A stretch of 64,000 nucleotides of DNA from Thermostichus lividus PCC 6715 (GTDB taxonomy: Bacteria > Cyanobacteriota > Cyanobacteriia > Thermosynechococcales > Thermosynechococcaceae). The stretch is from contig NZ_CP018092.1 in assembly GCF_002754935.1 (NCBI RefSeq), forward strand, positions 186,001 through 250,000, given 5' to 3'. Of this stretch, positions 36,232-45,828 are shown piece by piece. Position numbers and translations under genes: made by a program. Every line of letters starts with the position of its first letter. The first letter of the stretch is position 1. The notes under the pieces are model-generated. The model was not told where the DNA came from, did no database searches, and was given only the letters and a program-made list of their open reading frames with translations.

Positions 36232-36885
36232 ATGGTGACGTCCCCAATGGAGGGTGATGCGCTAGGGGAGCTACCTTGCGATCGCCAGCAAGTTTTGGCG
36301 TGGCTTGCGGAGCATGTGCCAGCACCGCGTCTGCAACATATTCTGCGGGTAGAAACGATGGCTGCTGAGTTAGCCGTTGTTCACGGTTTGGATGTAACGC
36401 GGGCAGCGTGGGCGGGGTTGTTGCACGATTTAGCCAAATATTTCCCGCCGCAGACACTCTTGGCGATGGCGCAGCAAGCGGCATTACCCATCACTGAGGT
36501 AGATACCGCCGATCCGCACTTGCTCCATGCACAGGTGAGTGCGTTGGTGGCTCGGCAAGAGTTTGGGGTAGCGGATGCGCAGGTTTTGGCGGCAGTGGCC
36601 AACCATACGCTGGGCCAGCCGGGGATGGATGAGTTGAGCTGTGTGATCTTTTTAGCTGATAGCCTAGAGCCGGGGCGCGGCCAAACCCCAGAACTGGATG
36701 AATTACGGCGGATTGCCCGGCTGAACTTGCAGGAGGCTGTGTGGCGAGTGTGCGATCGCACCCTGGCTTGGCTTATTGATCAGCACCGCTTAATTCACCC
36801 CCGCATGGTGTTGACCCGTAACTGGGCGATGCAGGTGGCACCCCCAAGCCGTAAAAAGAGGATGGCTATCAAGACTGGCGCTTAG
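36232..36885 (+). CDS. yqeK: YqeK, HD-domain diadenosine tetraphosphatase
   Basis: A 217-residue HD-domain hydrolase. YqeK cleaves Ap4A symmetrically to ADP, limiting this alarmone. The metal ligands are His in LQHILRVETMA, the pair in AGLLHDLAKYF near residue 64, His in LLHAQVSALVA, and His/Asp in VANHTLGQPGM and VIFLADSLEPGRG. Usual neighbours rsfS or nadD are not adjacent here. ATG 36232 or 36247 (MEGDAL) are both possible starts. Confidence 0.88.
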   Translation: MVTSPMEGDALGELPCDRQQVLAWLAEHVPAPRLQHILRVETMAAELAVVHGLDVTRAAWAGLLHDLAKYFPPQTLLAMAQQAALPITEVDTADPHLLHAQVSALVARQEFGVADAQVLAAVANHTLGQPGMDELSCVIFLADSLEPGRGQTPELDELRRIARLNLQEAVWRVCDRTLAWLIDQHRLIHPRMVLTRNWAMQVAPPSRKKRMAIKTGA

Positions 36886-36938
36886 CGGTTCTGTCCCTTG
36901 CTACCCTAGAAGGCAACAGTTGAGTTATCGTTTGCGCT

Positions 36939-37784
36939 ATGACCACCTCTTCAATCAGTAGAGTTCCGGGGCTATTTTCCCCTGACTTTTGGCAAGAAAC
37001 TCTAGCCTTAACGCGACGGTTGTTTATTCAGCTCCAACGACGACCCTCAACGTTGGTGGCGGGGGTGGTGCAGCCGCTCATTTGGCTGATCCTATTCGGG
37101 GCATTGTTCCAAAATGTACCGTCGGGGCTGTTTGGCGACAGTGCGAACTATGGCCAGTTTCTCTGTGCTGGCATTATTGTGTTTACGGCCTTTAGTGGTG
37201 CTCTGAATGCGGGGCTACCTGTGATGTTTGACCGCGAGTTTGGCTTTTTGAACCGCCTATTGGTGGCGCCGTTGGCCTCGCGGTTTTCAATTGTGCTGGC
37301 TTCAGCATTGTTTATTACCACCCTCAGCTTGATTCAGGTGGTAGCGATCGCCAGCTTGGGGGTTGTCTTGGGCACAGGGCTGCCGAACGTAGCGGGAATT
37401 GCCGTTGTGTTGGCAACAGTGCTAATTCTTGTGTTTGGGGTGACGGCACTGAGTTTAGGGTTAACCTTTGCCTTACCGGGGCACATTGAACTGCTGGCGG
37501 TGATCTTTGTCATTAACTTACCGCTGCTATTTGCCAGCACGGCACTCGTCCCCCTGCAATTTATGCCCACCTGGTTGCAGTGGGTGGCCAGCCTCAACCC
37601 CCTCAGTTTAGCTATCGAACCCATCCGCTACGTGTATTTGCACCCAAACTGGACGATTGCCGATGTGGTGATGGTGGCACCATGGGGGGCCATCTCCTTG
37701 GGCACGGCGATAGCGATCCTGCTAGCGGTGGCGGTGGCACTGAGTCTGCTGATTCAGCCATTGTTACGCCGTCGCTTGGCCTAG
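36939..37784 (+). CDS. ABC-2 type transporter permease
   Basis: A 281-residue membrane protein with six hydrophobic helices and the ABC-2/DrrB features FGALFQNVP, MFDREFGFLNRLLVAPL (coupling helix region) and the closing NPLSLAIEPIRYV. It would need an ATPase partner, which is not adjacent; the ATPase gene must be elsewhere. Such permeases export drugs, lipids or polysaccharides. It ends overlapping the convergent caspase-like gene by 4 bp. Confidence 0.87.
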   Translation: MTTSSISRVPGLFSPDFWQETLALTRRLFIQLQRRPSTLVAGVVQPLIWLILFGALFQNVPSGLFGDSANYGQFLCAGIIVFTAFSGALNAGLPVMFDREFGFLNRLLVAPLASRFSIVLASALFITTLSLIQVVAIASLGVVLGTGLPNVAGIAVVLATVLILVFGVTALSLGLTFALPGHIELLAVIFVINLPLLFASTALVPLQFMPTWLQWVASLNPLSLAIEPIRYVYLHPNWTIADVVMVAPWGAISLGTAIAILLAVAVALSLLIQPLLRRRLA

Positions 37785-39649
37785 ACCACCCGCAACGTAT
37801 AGCATTGGCTACACCACTGCGCGACATCCAAGCTTAGGTCATTCCCCTCCGGCTCTGTACTTAGGTCGCTGAGTAACCCTTGGGTGAGGGCTAGGCCATT
37901 CTCCCCAGCCACCGGTAGGGGTTGGGCATTGGTGGGGGGGGAGCTGTGCTGGTTAACGTGGCTGAAGGGGCGACGGCTGCTGATAATAAAGACTTGCAGC
38001 CACTGGCTAGGGTGGTTCAAGCTCCAGGTGTAGAGGGGCACACTCAGCCCCGCTGCTAGTTCTAGGTGCCAGGACTGCGGTTGGAGGGGCAGCAAGAGCA
38101 GCCCTTGGCGGCTGTCCCAAGCAACGGCCAGCACATTTAAGGACTCGTCGCCATAGTTATAGATGCTCCAACGGCAGGTGTCCCCCTTGGTTAGGGTGAG
38201 GGGGGCTGCCAAGTTCACAGGGGGTAGCTTTGTGCGCAGTACCTCCGGCAGTGGATGGGGGGAGCGAGTTGTGTATTGCCGACTTAAGAGTTTGGGCTGG
38301 GGGGTGAGTTGCTCCAGGGTGGTGGAAATGCCTAAATGGCTCGAGGTTGTATTAACGGTCAAGGCCAGCCATTTGTGGGCTAGCAGAGTGGCAAACCATG
38401 GGTTTAAGCGCCGCATTCCCGCCTTGGCAGCTTCGTTGGTGGTGGTGCAACTCTCCTGGAGGAGGGAGCCTGCGGGCCATTGCAGCCCATAGCTACCGGC
38501 CTCTGAGGTTTTGGTAATGATTACATCTGGCAGGTCGTCGGGGCTGTTGACAACCGTCACGTCGCCTTGGTTAGCCAAGGCATTCACGACATCAACTCGC
38601 TCAATTTTCTCGAGGTGTGGGTCTAAGCCAACCTTAAGGCTGAGATTGCGAGGGAGGCGACGCAATTTTTCGTAGAGGCGATCGCCACTTTGCAGCGGAG
38701 CAGCGGCTGTACCTTGAGCCATAAAACCATTGATGCTGCTGAGTTCCACCATTACGCTTGTATCGGTGCTGAGCAGACGACTGCGGGGGCTGAGGTGTGC
38801 CAGCAACCATGGACTGAACCCGCCGCACCAAAGGTTGAGGGTGCGATCATGGCTGCCTTGGACAACGGCATCCAAACTGTTACCACCCATGCTAGGCAGG
38901 TTGCCCATCGTTAAATGCACCTCACTGCCAAGCTGGGTGCGCAGGTCATCAGCGGTATGCATTACGCTGCGATCCAGGGGGCGATCGCCGGCCAAGGCCG
39001 CTAGATAATGGCTCAGGGTCGCAGTAAACAGCCCTACAGTCATCCCATTAAGGGTGACTTCTGCCCCAAGATCGTTGACGGCGGTGAGGTTTTTAGCCTC
39101 ACTGTGTGCCTGAGGGCTAACGGTTGCGGCTAGGGGGGCATACCGCCACCGCAGATGAGAGGCGCGGGGTGGCGCACTGGTAAAGCGGGTATCTAGCCAG
39201 ACCTGTAGGGATTTGAGGTTGAGTAGCTCTGCTAAGGCTAAGCTATCAGCACCACTGCTATCGGCATTGGCCAATAGGAGCGTCGGCTGTTGTTGCCAGA
39301 GGGTGCCATAGCCGCTGAAATAGACCAAAATAGGGTCACCAAGCCCTTGGAGTTCTGCCAGTTCCTCCCTGACTCTGGGCAGGGTTGCCGCAGCCTCGGT
39401 CAAAATCGTTAGGCGATCGCGATCGAGGCCAAATCGTTCCATCAACAACATCTTGACCAGTTCCACATCGGTGAGGCAACCGGCAAGGGGGGGCACCATT
39501 CCAAGGTGGGGATAGTGGTTAATGCCAATGAGGAGTGCCCGCACCGTTGGTAAAGGAGCAGCGATCGCCCTACTCCCCTCCTGCCAAAACGCCTGTGCCA
39601 GTAACAGCGCAGCAGCAGATTGTAAGAAGAAACGGCGGCCAAGGTGCAT
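37781..39649 (-). CDS. Caspase-like protein without catalytic dyad, TAT-exported
   Basis: A caspase-fold (C14, orthocaspase-related) protein of 622 residues. The N-terminus MHLGRRFFLQSAAALLLA is a twin-arginine signal. The fold begins at TVRALLIGINHYPHLG and has LAGCLTDVELVKMLL. Where active orthocaspases have SGHG, this has FSGYG (Tyr118 in the longer reading), and where they have D-x-C it has LDTRF (Arg159). Both dyad residues are therefore replaced, so proteolysis is not expected. A beta-rich region fills residues ~440-600 (CRWSIYNYGDESLNVLAVAW). Start ATG 39649 gives the best TAT signal; ATG 39661 is in frame. Role unknown. Confidence 0.82.
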   Translation of the reverse strand: MHLGRRFFLQSAAALLLAQAFWQEGSRAIAAPLPTVRALLIGINHYPHLGMVPPLAGCLTDVELVKMLLMERFGLDRDRLTILTEAAATLPRVREELAELQGLGDPILVYFSGYGTLWQQQPTLLLANADSSGADSLALAELLNLKSLQVWLDTRFTSAPPRASHLRWRYAPLAATVSPQAHSEAKNLTAVNDLGAEVTLNGMTVGLFTATLSHYLAALAGDRPLDRSVMHTADDLRTQLGSEVHLTMGNLPSMGGNSLDAVVQGSHDRTLNLWCGGFSPWLLAHLSPRSRLLSTDTSVMVELSSINGFMAQGTAAAPLQSGDRLYEKLRRLPRNLSLKVGLDPHLEKIERVDVVNALANQGDVTVVNSPDDLPDVIITKTSEAGSYGLQWPAGSLLQESCTTTNEAAKAGMRRLNPWFATLLAHKWLALTVNTTSSHLGISTTLEQLTPQPKLLSRQYTTRSPHPLPEVLRTKLPPVNLAAPLTLTKGDTCRWSIYNYGDESLNVLAVAWDSRQGLLLLPLQPQSWHLELAAGLSVPLYTWSLNHPSQWLQVFIISSRRPFSHVNQHSSPPTNAQPLPVAGENGLALTQGLLSDLSTEPEGNDLSLDVAQWCSQCYTLRVV

Positions 39650-39736
39650 TGCGCTCTCCATCCAAAGGGGCTAACTCCATTCTCAGAGGTTATGGGGCAA
39701 TTGCCGCACCCCAAGGGCGTGAAAGGCAAAATTTAC

Positions 39737-40378
39737 TCAGTGGGGGTAGCCGTTGACAATAAAGCAAACTCGCTCGCCAATTTTCGTGGCATGGTCTCCC
39801 ATGCGCTCTAGGTTGCGAATCACCACTAACAGTAACAGGCGTGGCTCCACCAGTTCAGCCTCGGCTAGGGGGCTACAAAGGCGACTATAAATGCGCCTGT
39901 AGTCTGCATCCACCGCATCATCATGGAGGGCAATGGCCGCAGCCAACTCCACATCCAGATCCGCAACAGCAGATAAACTTTCGGACACTAGCAATAGCGA
40001 TCGCTCAAACATCGCTTTTACCTCAGCCAACACGGCGGGCGTTGCAGGATAGGCAAAGAGGCGCTGAGCAGCGGTGGCAATTTCCACAGCATAGTCGCTA
40101 ATGCGCTCTAAATCCCGACTGAGGTGCAGTAAGCTGGCTAAAAAGCGCAGATCCTTGGCCACTGGGGCGTGCAGGGTCAAAATTTCAATGGCATCTTGGG
40201 TCAGTTGGTGATACTGGCGATCCACTTCCTGTTCTCGCCGCAGCAGCAGATCAATGGCGGTCAGGTTCCCTTCAATTAACACCCCGTAGGAGAGTTGACA
40301 GGTGGTCTCCACCAGTGCCCCCAATCGCAATAGATCGGTGCGTAGGCGTTGAAGCTGGCGTTCAAAAAAAGGAGCCAC
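39737..40378 (-). CDS. phoU: PhoU, phosphate signalling protein
   Basis: A 213-residue three-helix-bundle repeat protein that couples the PstSCAB phosphate transporter to the SphS/PhoR-type sensor kinase. Both PhoU repeats are seen, with the metal-binding E/D signatures in VAKDLRFLASLLHLSRDLERISD near residue 75 and VIRNLERMGDHATKI near residue 185. No pst genes are adjacent. It follows the CDF transporter by 47 bp on the same strand and precedes the pseudo-caspase gene. Confidence 0.92.
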   Translation of the reverse strand: MAPFFERQLQRLRTDLLRLGALVETTCQLSYGVLIEGNLTAIDLLLRREQEVDRQYHQLTQDAIEILTLHAPVAKDLRFLASLLHLSRDLERISDYAVEIATAAQRLFAYPATPAVLAEVKAMFERSLLLVSESLSAVADLDVELAAAIALHDDAVDADYRRIYSRLCSPLAEAELVEPRLLLLVVIRNLERMGDHATKIGERVCFIVNGYPH

Positions 40379-40425
40379 GATACCACAGCGAGAAAAGGGA
40401 CTGCTTAGCTAGTGTGGCAGAAAAA

Positions 40426-41319
40426 TTAAGAAAACGTTATCTGGCTCGACTGGTAATCTTGAGGTTCCACATGGATGACGATGCGTGCAGGGCCATAATG
40501 TGCTTGTAGGGCAGCCTCTACCTCTTCGGTAATCCCATGGGCCGCGGTGACATCCTCCGTTTCAACAATCAGGTGCATTTCAATGAATAATTGTCGGCCA
40601 ACCACCCCCCGCGAACTAATGTCATGGCAGTTGATCACTCCAGGGATAGCCATGACAATGGTGTAAATGGCCTCCGGGGCGATCGCCGCTGCATCCACCA
40701 GCCACGGAATGTTGGTTTTCAGCACCGACCATGCACTCCAAAACACCAAGGCCGCCACCGGAAAGGCTAACGCCACGTCTAACCAGTACCAGTTTAAGCT
40801 CCAGACCCCGATCAGCCCTAGGAGCACAGCAATGGTGACCCAGACATCGCTGAGGGTGTGCTTCGCGTCTGCCAGCAAGACTGGGCTATTCAGCTTGCGC
40901 CCCATGTGGTGCTCGTAAAGGGTGACCCCAATATTGATGCCCAACACCCCAATCATCAACCATAGCTCTGCTGCCCCAAGGGCAATCGTTGTTGCCTGAT
41001 GTAGCAGCCGCTCCACTGCACTCTGTAGAATTTCAAAGCAGGCCATTCCCAAAAAGGCAGCAATTCCCAGCGCCCCTAATGCTTCAAACTTTTGATGTCC
41101 ATAGGGATGCTCGCGATCGGGGTGGGGATTGGCCCAGTGCATGGCCACCAACCCCAAGACATTACTCATGCCATCGGTAAAACTGTGGAGCGCATCCGCC
41201 TGCAAACTCAGAGAGTGACTTAGCACCCCAACGAGCGCTTTCACCAGCGTAACAACAATATTCAGAATGAGTGTTAGCCAGAGTACCCGCTGAACGTTGT
41301 GTCGCTGATCACGCATCAT
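40426..41319 (-). CDS. CDF-family cation efflux transporter
   Basis: A 297-residue cation diffusion facilitator with six transmembrane helices. Metal-site residues are in SLQADALHSFTDGMSNVLG near residue 40 and LLADAKHTLSDVWVTIA near residue 150; a cytosolic C-terminal domain starts near residue 210. The HD-type site (HxxxD) favours zinc, manganese or iron, which sequence alone does not decide. It starts 6 bp after the protease gene, indicating coupling. Confidence 0.9.
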   Translation of the reverse strand: MMRDQRHNVQRVLWLTLILNIVVTLVKALVGVLSHSLSLQADALHSFTDGMSNVLGLVAMHWANPHPDREHPYGHQKFEALGALGIAAFLGMACFEILQSAVERLLHQATTIALGAAELWLMIGVLGINIGVTLYEHHMGRKLNSPVLLADAKHTLSDVWVTIAVLLGLIGVWSLNWYWLDVALAFPVAALVFWSAWSVLKTNIPWLVDAAAIAPEAIYTIVMAIPGVINCHDISSRGVVGRQLFIEMHLIVETEDVTAAHGITEEVEAALQAHYGPARIVIHVEPQDYQSSQITFS

Positions 41320-41325
41320 GCTGGG

Positions 41326-42627
41326 TTAGCGAAGAGCGCGGGAAGGCTGCACCGACTGAGCGCTGCGCTGCTGCTCAGCTAAAATGCGCTCATTGAGAAC
41401 GGCGATCGCCCGCATGAATTGGGGGTCTTTATCCGTCGCAATATCCTCCCGGGTCAGTTGCTCCCGCTGCTGCTCAGTCAGTTTCACTTCAATATCCGGC
41501 TCAATCCCTTTCTTATTAATGTCGCGGCCACTGGGGGTAAAGTACTTCGCGATCGTCACGGCAATCCCCGATCCTTCACCTACCGGTTGCACCGACTGTA
41601 CTAAGCCCTTGCCAAAGGTCTTCGTCCCAATTAAGACCGCACGGTTATTGTCCTGGAGCGCCCCGGCCAAAATTTCGCTGGCACTGGCAGACCCACCGTC
41701 AATCAGCACGACCATGGGCTTGTTGGTGAGAAACCCTCGCCCCGCTCGCAGGCGATCGGCTTCCCCTTGGCGATTCACAGTGGAGACAATATCCCCCTGC
41801 TGTAAAAACATCCGCGCAATTTCGGCACTGGCAAACAGTAACCCCCCCGGATTCGAGCGCACATCCAAAACGTAGCCCTGTACACCCTGCTTCTCTAAGT
41901 CACGGATGGCACTGCGCATTTCCGCCGCTGCATTAGAGCTAAAGGTAACAAGGCGAATGTAGCCAACAGGACCTTGGGGGGTTTGCCGCACACTGTAGCG
42001 CACGGGGTGAATTTCAATGCGGGCGCGGGTCACTTCAAAGTTCATGACTTGACCGCCTCGCTGAATAGTTAGCCGGACTTTCGTGTTCACCGGCCCCCGG
42101 ATCATGCTGACAGCTTGGTTAATATCCATGCCTTTTGTGGACTTACCATCAATCCGCAGAATCACATCCTTGGCCATTAAGCCAATTTCAGCAGCAGGGC
42201 TGCCCTCAATGGGGGAAACAACCGTAATTTCCTTGGTTTTCTCATCTTGGGTAATGGTAATACCGACGCCCGTTAGCTCCCCGGAGGTTTCAATTTGCAT
42301 CGACTTAAATTGCTCAGGATCCATGAAGCGAGTATAGGGATCGTTGAGCTTTTCGAGCATTTCCCGAGCCGCTTTATAGGCGTCCTCAGTATTGCTATAG
42401 TTACGAGATAAGAACTCTCGGCGCACCGCCCGCCAGTCATTGCCGTTAAAGGTGGCATCCACATACTCGCGGTCAATCACTTGCCACACTTCATCGACGA
42501 GTTCCTTAGGGCTTTGCCGAAAGCTAGCTAAACTTCTCGACCAGTGTAACCCCGCACCTGTAACGGCCACTAAGGCTGTCATCACAACGGTCGTGCTAAC
42601 AACTAATGTGCGGTGTGTGATTCCCAT
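41326..42627 (-). CDS. Carboxyl-terminal processing protease (S41, Ctp family)
   Basis: A 433-residue periplasmic/lumenal serine protease. An N-terminal hydrophobic signal (VVMTALVAVTGAGLHW) is followed by a PDZ domain (ELTGVGITITQDE, EIGLMAKDVILRIDG) and the S41 domain with the catalytic Ser of IDGGSASASEILAGAL and Lys of TKTFGKGLVQSV. One cyanobacterial paralogue, CtpA, matures the D1 protein of photosystem II; which of CtpA, B or C this is cannot be settled here. It heads the cluster with the CDF, phoU and pseudo-caspase genes. Confidence 0.9.
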   Translation of the reverse strand: MGITHRTLVVSTTVVMTALVAVTGAGLHWSRSLASFRQSPKELVDEVWQVIDREYVDATFNGNDWRAVRREFLSRNYSNTEDAYKAAREMLEKLNDPYTRFMDPEQFKSMQIETSGELTGVGITITQDEKTKEITVVSPIEGSPAAEIGLMAKDVILRIDGKSTKGMDINQAVSMIRGPVNTKVRLTIQRGGQVMNFEVTRARIEIHPVRYSVRQTPQGPVGYIRLVTFSSNAAAEMRSAIRDLEKQGVQGYVLDVRSNPGGLLFASAEIARMFLQQGDIVSTVNRQGEADRLRAGRGFLTNKPMVVLIDGGSASASEILAGALQDNNRAVLIGTKTFGKGLVQSVQPVGEGSGIAVTIAKYFTPSGRDINKKGIEPDIEVKLTEQQREQLTREDIATDKDPQFMRAIAVLNERILAEQQRSAQSVQPSRALR

Positions 42628-42751
42628 AGGACTCGTCCTAATGCTGAGTGCGTTTTCTTACGCCCAATCTAGCATAAACCCAGACGGTGGCCGTGCTTGG
42701 ATTGCGGCGTTACCTAAGGCCTTGGACGCTAGCTAACCCCCAAAAGTGCCC

Positions 42752-43090
42752 CTAGCCCCCCACCTGCTTCAGAATACAGCGGTTAATACTTTCATCGACG
42801 ACCCGCTGGACGTGTTGCTGGTGCGGAGACTGATTCTGACGACTGTCAGGGTTCAGGGTACGAAAGTCATCATAGCTGACCCGCTCTTGAATGTAGTTAA
42901 TGGAGCAACGGCAGATGTTGCTCAGCAGCGATCGCGGCACAATGGGCGCTGAGCGCTGGCCTTGATTGAGGCAGGTGTCCATAAAGCTCGTGACTGCCAC
43001 AGCGGGATACTTTTGGGCGATCGCTTGAGAGGGCACCCCTACACTACTCACTAAACCACTACCAATGAGCACGAGAGAGACTAATTTCAT
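42752..43090 (-). CDS. Small secreted cysteine-containing protein
   Basis: A 112-residue protein starting MKLVSLVLIGSGLVSS with a signal peptide ending near SQAIAQ. The mature part has four cysteines (TSFMDTCLNQ, SNICRCSINY and INRCILKQ), likely forming disulphides in the periplasm. No named family is recognised. ATG 43090 is chosen since a longer reading to 43162 lacks a signal at its N-terminus. Confidence 0.7.
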   Translation of the reverse strand: MKLVSLVLIGSGLVSSVGVPSQAIAQKYPAVAVTSFMDTCLNQGQRSAPIVPRSLLSNICRCSINYIQERVSYDDFRTLNPDSRQNQSPHQQHVQRVVDESINRCILKQVGG

Positions 43091-43266
43091 TTCAATAGAA
43101 TCAAAAATAAAAACCCCCTTAGTGTACGGCATGACCCCTTGCGGTATGCAAAATGTTTGCACCTCGCAGCATATTGTTGCCTAGGCCAACAGTCTTGCAA
43201 CACATTGCCACACTATTGCGGTGCAGTCTCTAACGACTACCTCTAGCCGACGCTTTTGCACCTCAG

Positions 43267-43734
43267 CTAAAGGTCGGGTTCAACCACTTCAATAATGCTA
43301 CAGCGGCTTTCAGGCGGTGGCTTATCAGCCTGTTCATAAAGCAGATCAATCCAGACGGATTCTGGATAGGGCTTGCGGCTAGAGACATAAAAAAGCCAGT
43401 GCTGCTCAAGGTTGAGGGAGTGACGTAGTTCAACCATCCGTGGTGCGGTAATCATGCGTAGTGCCGTGTTGGCATTGCGCCACTGCTCAATAATGCCGAC
43501 GGCAACCGAGAGGGTTACTCCCTGGCTATTTTCCAATTCGAGAATGCCATCAATGTAGATGCTTTCCCACCAGTGGTACGGATCCGTTAAGTCCAAGCCG
43601 CGACCGTCCATATCATCAACCAATTTCGGGAGATAGGTGTGGATAAAACCCTGCACAATCTCAAAGGCAGGAAACGGGCGCAACACTTTTAGTTGGCGAG
43701 CTGTTTGTTGAAACCACAGTTTGTGGTAGGTCAT
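43267..43734 (-). CDS. Conserved hypothetical protein
   Basis: A 155-residue soluble protein starting MTYHKLWFQQTARQLKVL. No domain is recognised. Trp- and Tyr-rich stretches (YHWWESIYIDGILELENS) suggest a compact globular fold. ATG 43734 is preferred over an in-frame codon 126 bp upstream that crosses a HIP1 site with atypical codons. It is divergent from glmU. Confidence 0.65.
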   Translation of the reverse strand: MTYHKLWFQQTARQLKVLRPFPAFEIVQGFIHTYLPKLVDDMDGRGLDLTDPYHWWESIYIDGILELENSQGVTLSVAVGIIEQWRNANTALRMITAPRMVELRHSLNLEQHWLFYVSSRKPYPESVWIDLLYEQADKPPPESRCSIIEVVEPDL

Positions 43735-44030
43735 GGGGGCAAAGCTCCGTGCGCAGGCGATCGCCCGCGAAATAGTCTTAATCCTGTTTATTCTACCAAG
43801 CAACCCTACGCAATCAGCCCTGTTGGGGGTAACGGCTGATGTCAGCATGAACGCCCCCACTGCGCAGATGGGGAATTTCGTTAAGTTAGGGCTGGGTTCT
43901 ACTCCTAGTTTCCTAAGCTTGATATACTCCAGTGTGGGCGATCTTAGTGTTTGAGGTGTGATGGTGCGCCCCTGCCAGTCATTACTGGCAAGGTAAACCC
44001 CTCGTTGGATTGATAAGGCACGCAGAACTC

Positions 44031-45379
44031 ATGGTCATTGTAGCAGTGTTAGCAGCAGGGCGAGGCACACGCATGAAATCCTCGCTGCCCAAGGTGTTAC
44101 ATCCCCTTGGGGGGCGATCGCTGGTGGAGTGGGTTCTCCACCAAGTCAACCCTCTGCAACCCCAACGCCAGTTTGTGATCATTGGCTATGAGGGGGATGC
44201 GGTGCGCAGTGCCCTCAAAGATTACCCAGCACTGGAATTTGTAGAGCAGCGAGAACAACTGGGGACAGGGCACGCGGTGCAACAGTTGCTCCCCTACCTC
44301 AAGGATTATGAAGGGCACCTGCTGGTACTCAATGGCGATGTGCCGCTGCTGCGGGTGGAAACCCTTGCCCATTTATTACAGGTACACCAAGAGCGGGGAA
44401 TGCTGCGACAATTCTTACTGCCCAAATTAGCAATCCCCAAGGCTATGGCCGCGTTATCTGCGACAGCCAAAATATCCTCAAGCAAATTATTGAAGACCGC
44501 GACTGCACCACAGCACAAAAACAAAACCGGCGCATTAATGCTGGGGTGTACTGCTTTCACTGGCCGCAACTGGCGGCGGTACTGCCCCACCTGCAATCCA
44601 ACAATGACCAGCAGGAATACTACCTGACGGATGCTGTCAATGCCCTAAACCCAGTGATGGTGGTGGATGTTGAAGACTACGAAGAAATTTTGGGGGTTAA
44701 CGATCGCGCCCAACTGGCAACCGCCTACCAAATTTTACAAAATCGCACGAAGCAAGCGTGGATGAAGGCAGGCGTTACCCTCATTGATCCTGCCAGTACC
44801 ACCATTGAGGACACTGTAGAACTGGCTGCTGATGTGGTGATTGAACCGCAAACCCATCTGCGGGGAGCCACGCGCATTGGCAGTGGCAGTCACATTGGTC
44901 CTGGCTGTCTCATTGAAAATAGCACCATCGGTGAACGTGTAACGGCACGCTATTCGGTGATTACGGATAGTCAAATTGCCGATGACAGTGAGATTGGTCC
45001 CTTTGCCCATATTCGCCAGCAGAGTGTTGTGGGGGATCACTGCCGCGTGGGTAATTTTGTGGAGTTAAAAAAAGCACACTTTGGCAGCTATACCAAGGCC
45101 TCCCACCTCGCCTACCTTGGGGATGCCACCCTTGGCGATCGCGTCAATATTGGCGCGGGAACCATTACTGCCAACTACGACGGTGTTCGCAAACACCAGA
45201 CCCACATTGGGAGCGGTACAAAAACCGGTTCTAATAGTGTTTTAGTGGCTCCGGTCACCCTTGGCGAAAATGTGACGGTGGCAGCGGGGTCAACGGTCAC
45301 CGACGACGTGCCAGATAATGCCTTGGTGATTGCCCGCTCGCGCCAAGTGATAAAACCTGATTGGCAGCCCAAAGACTAG
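44031..45379 (+). pseudogene. glmU: GlmU, bifunctional UDP-GlcNAc synthase (frameshift as sequenced)
   Basis: GlmU acetylates glucosamine-1-phosphate and uridylates it to UDP-GlcNAc for peptidoglycan, and is usually essential. The N-terminal uridylyltransferase has [20 protein letters not shown]; the C-terminal left-handed beta-helix acetyltransferase has hexapeptides and ends [24 protein letters not shown]. The two are in different frames. Four Gs at 44395-44398 need to be five to read [20 protein letters not shown] and then onward. The joined product is about 450 residues, the family length. Because the gene is essential, a base-calling error is the best explanation. Its end overlaps the next gene by 4 bp. 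Confidence 0.92.
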
Positions 45380-45708
45380 CCTGCCCCGCAACAGGGTTCA
45401 ATGCCGAGGCGGCGTAGCAGCAGATCACTCACGGCATTGGCCACGGCAAACTCGCTGTAAAAGCTTTGGGAGAAGTCAAACTGCTGTAACTCGGTGACTA
45501 AGGCCAAGAGAATACCCCCTAGGTCGTGTTCTCCTTCTAGGCGTTGCCGTCGATAGACCTGAGCGGCGCGCTGGGCAATGGCGGTATTCACGGCTTCCGG
45601 CACGTACTCTGTGTTGAGCCAGCTTAAGAGTGCCTGCTCTAACCACTCGGCATCCGCTGCACAATCCCCACAGGGAGGAAGCTGAATTGGGGAAATCGGG
45701 ACACTCAT
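45376..45708 (-). CDS. Conserved hypothetical protein
   Basis: A 110-residue acidic protein, mostly helical ([19 protein letters not shown]), with cysteine pairs at both ends (CGDC near residue 13, CC near 106) that might bind a metal. No named domain is recognised. It is convergent with and overlaps glmU by 4 bp. The start ATG 45708 is preceded by GGGAGAA. Confidence 0.65.
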   Translation of the reverse strand: MSVPISPIQLPPCGDCAADAEWLEQALLSWLNTEYVPEAVNTAIAQRAAQVYRRQRLEGEHDLGGILLALVTELQQFDFSQSFYSEFAVANAVSDLLLRRLGIEPCCGAG

Positions 45709-45744
45709 GGCAGTTCTCCCATACTAGGAGCTATTAGGAGCATT

Positions 45745-45785
45745 TTGACATACTCCCCATGCCTAAAGGCAGGGGCTTTACGGCG
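45745..45785. repeat. Solo IS605-type end hairpin
   Basis: TTTGACATACTCCCC leads into a hairpin CCCC-A-TGCC-TAAA-GGCA-GGGG and GCTTTACGG. This is the usual look of a cyanobacterial IS200/IS605 right end read in reverse. No transposase is attached, so it is probably a relic left by excision or decay. Confidence 0.5.
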
Positions 45786-45828
45786 TTTTTCGGTAACTGA
45801 CAAGGAGTTGGCGGAGCAATTATTGCCG

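Noticed and set aside
43973-43990. Inverted repeat TGCCAGT-CATT-ACTGGCA upstream of glmU
   Set aside because: Possible hairpin, but without a U-tract and with no known regulator motif; too little to call.
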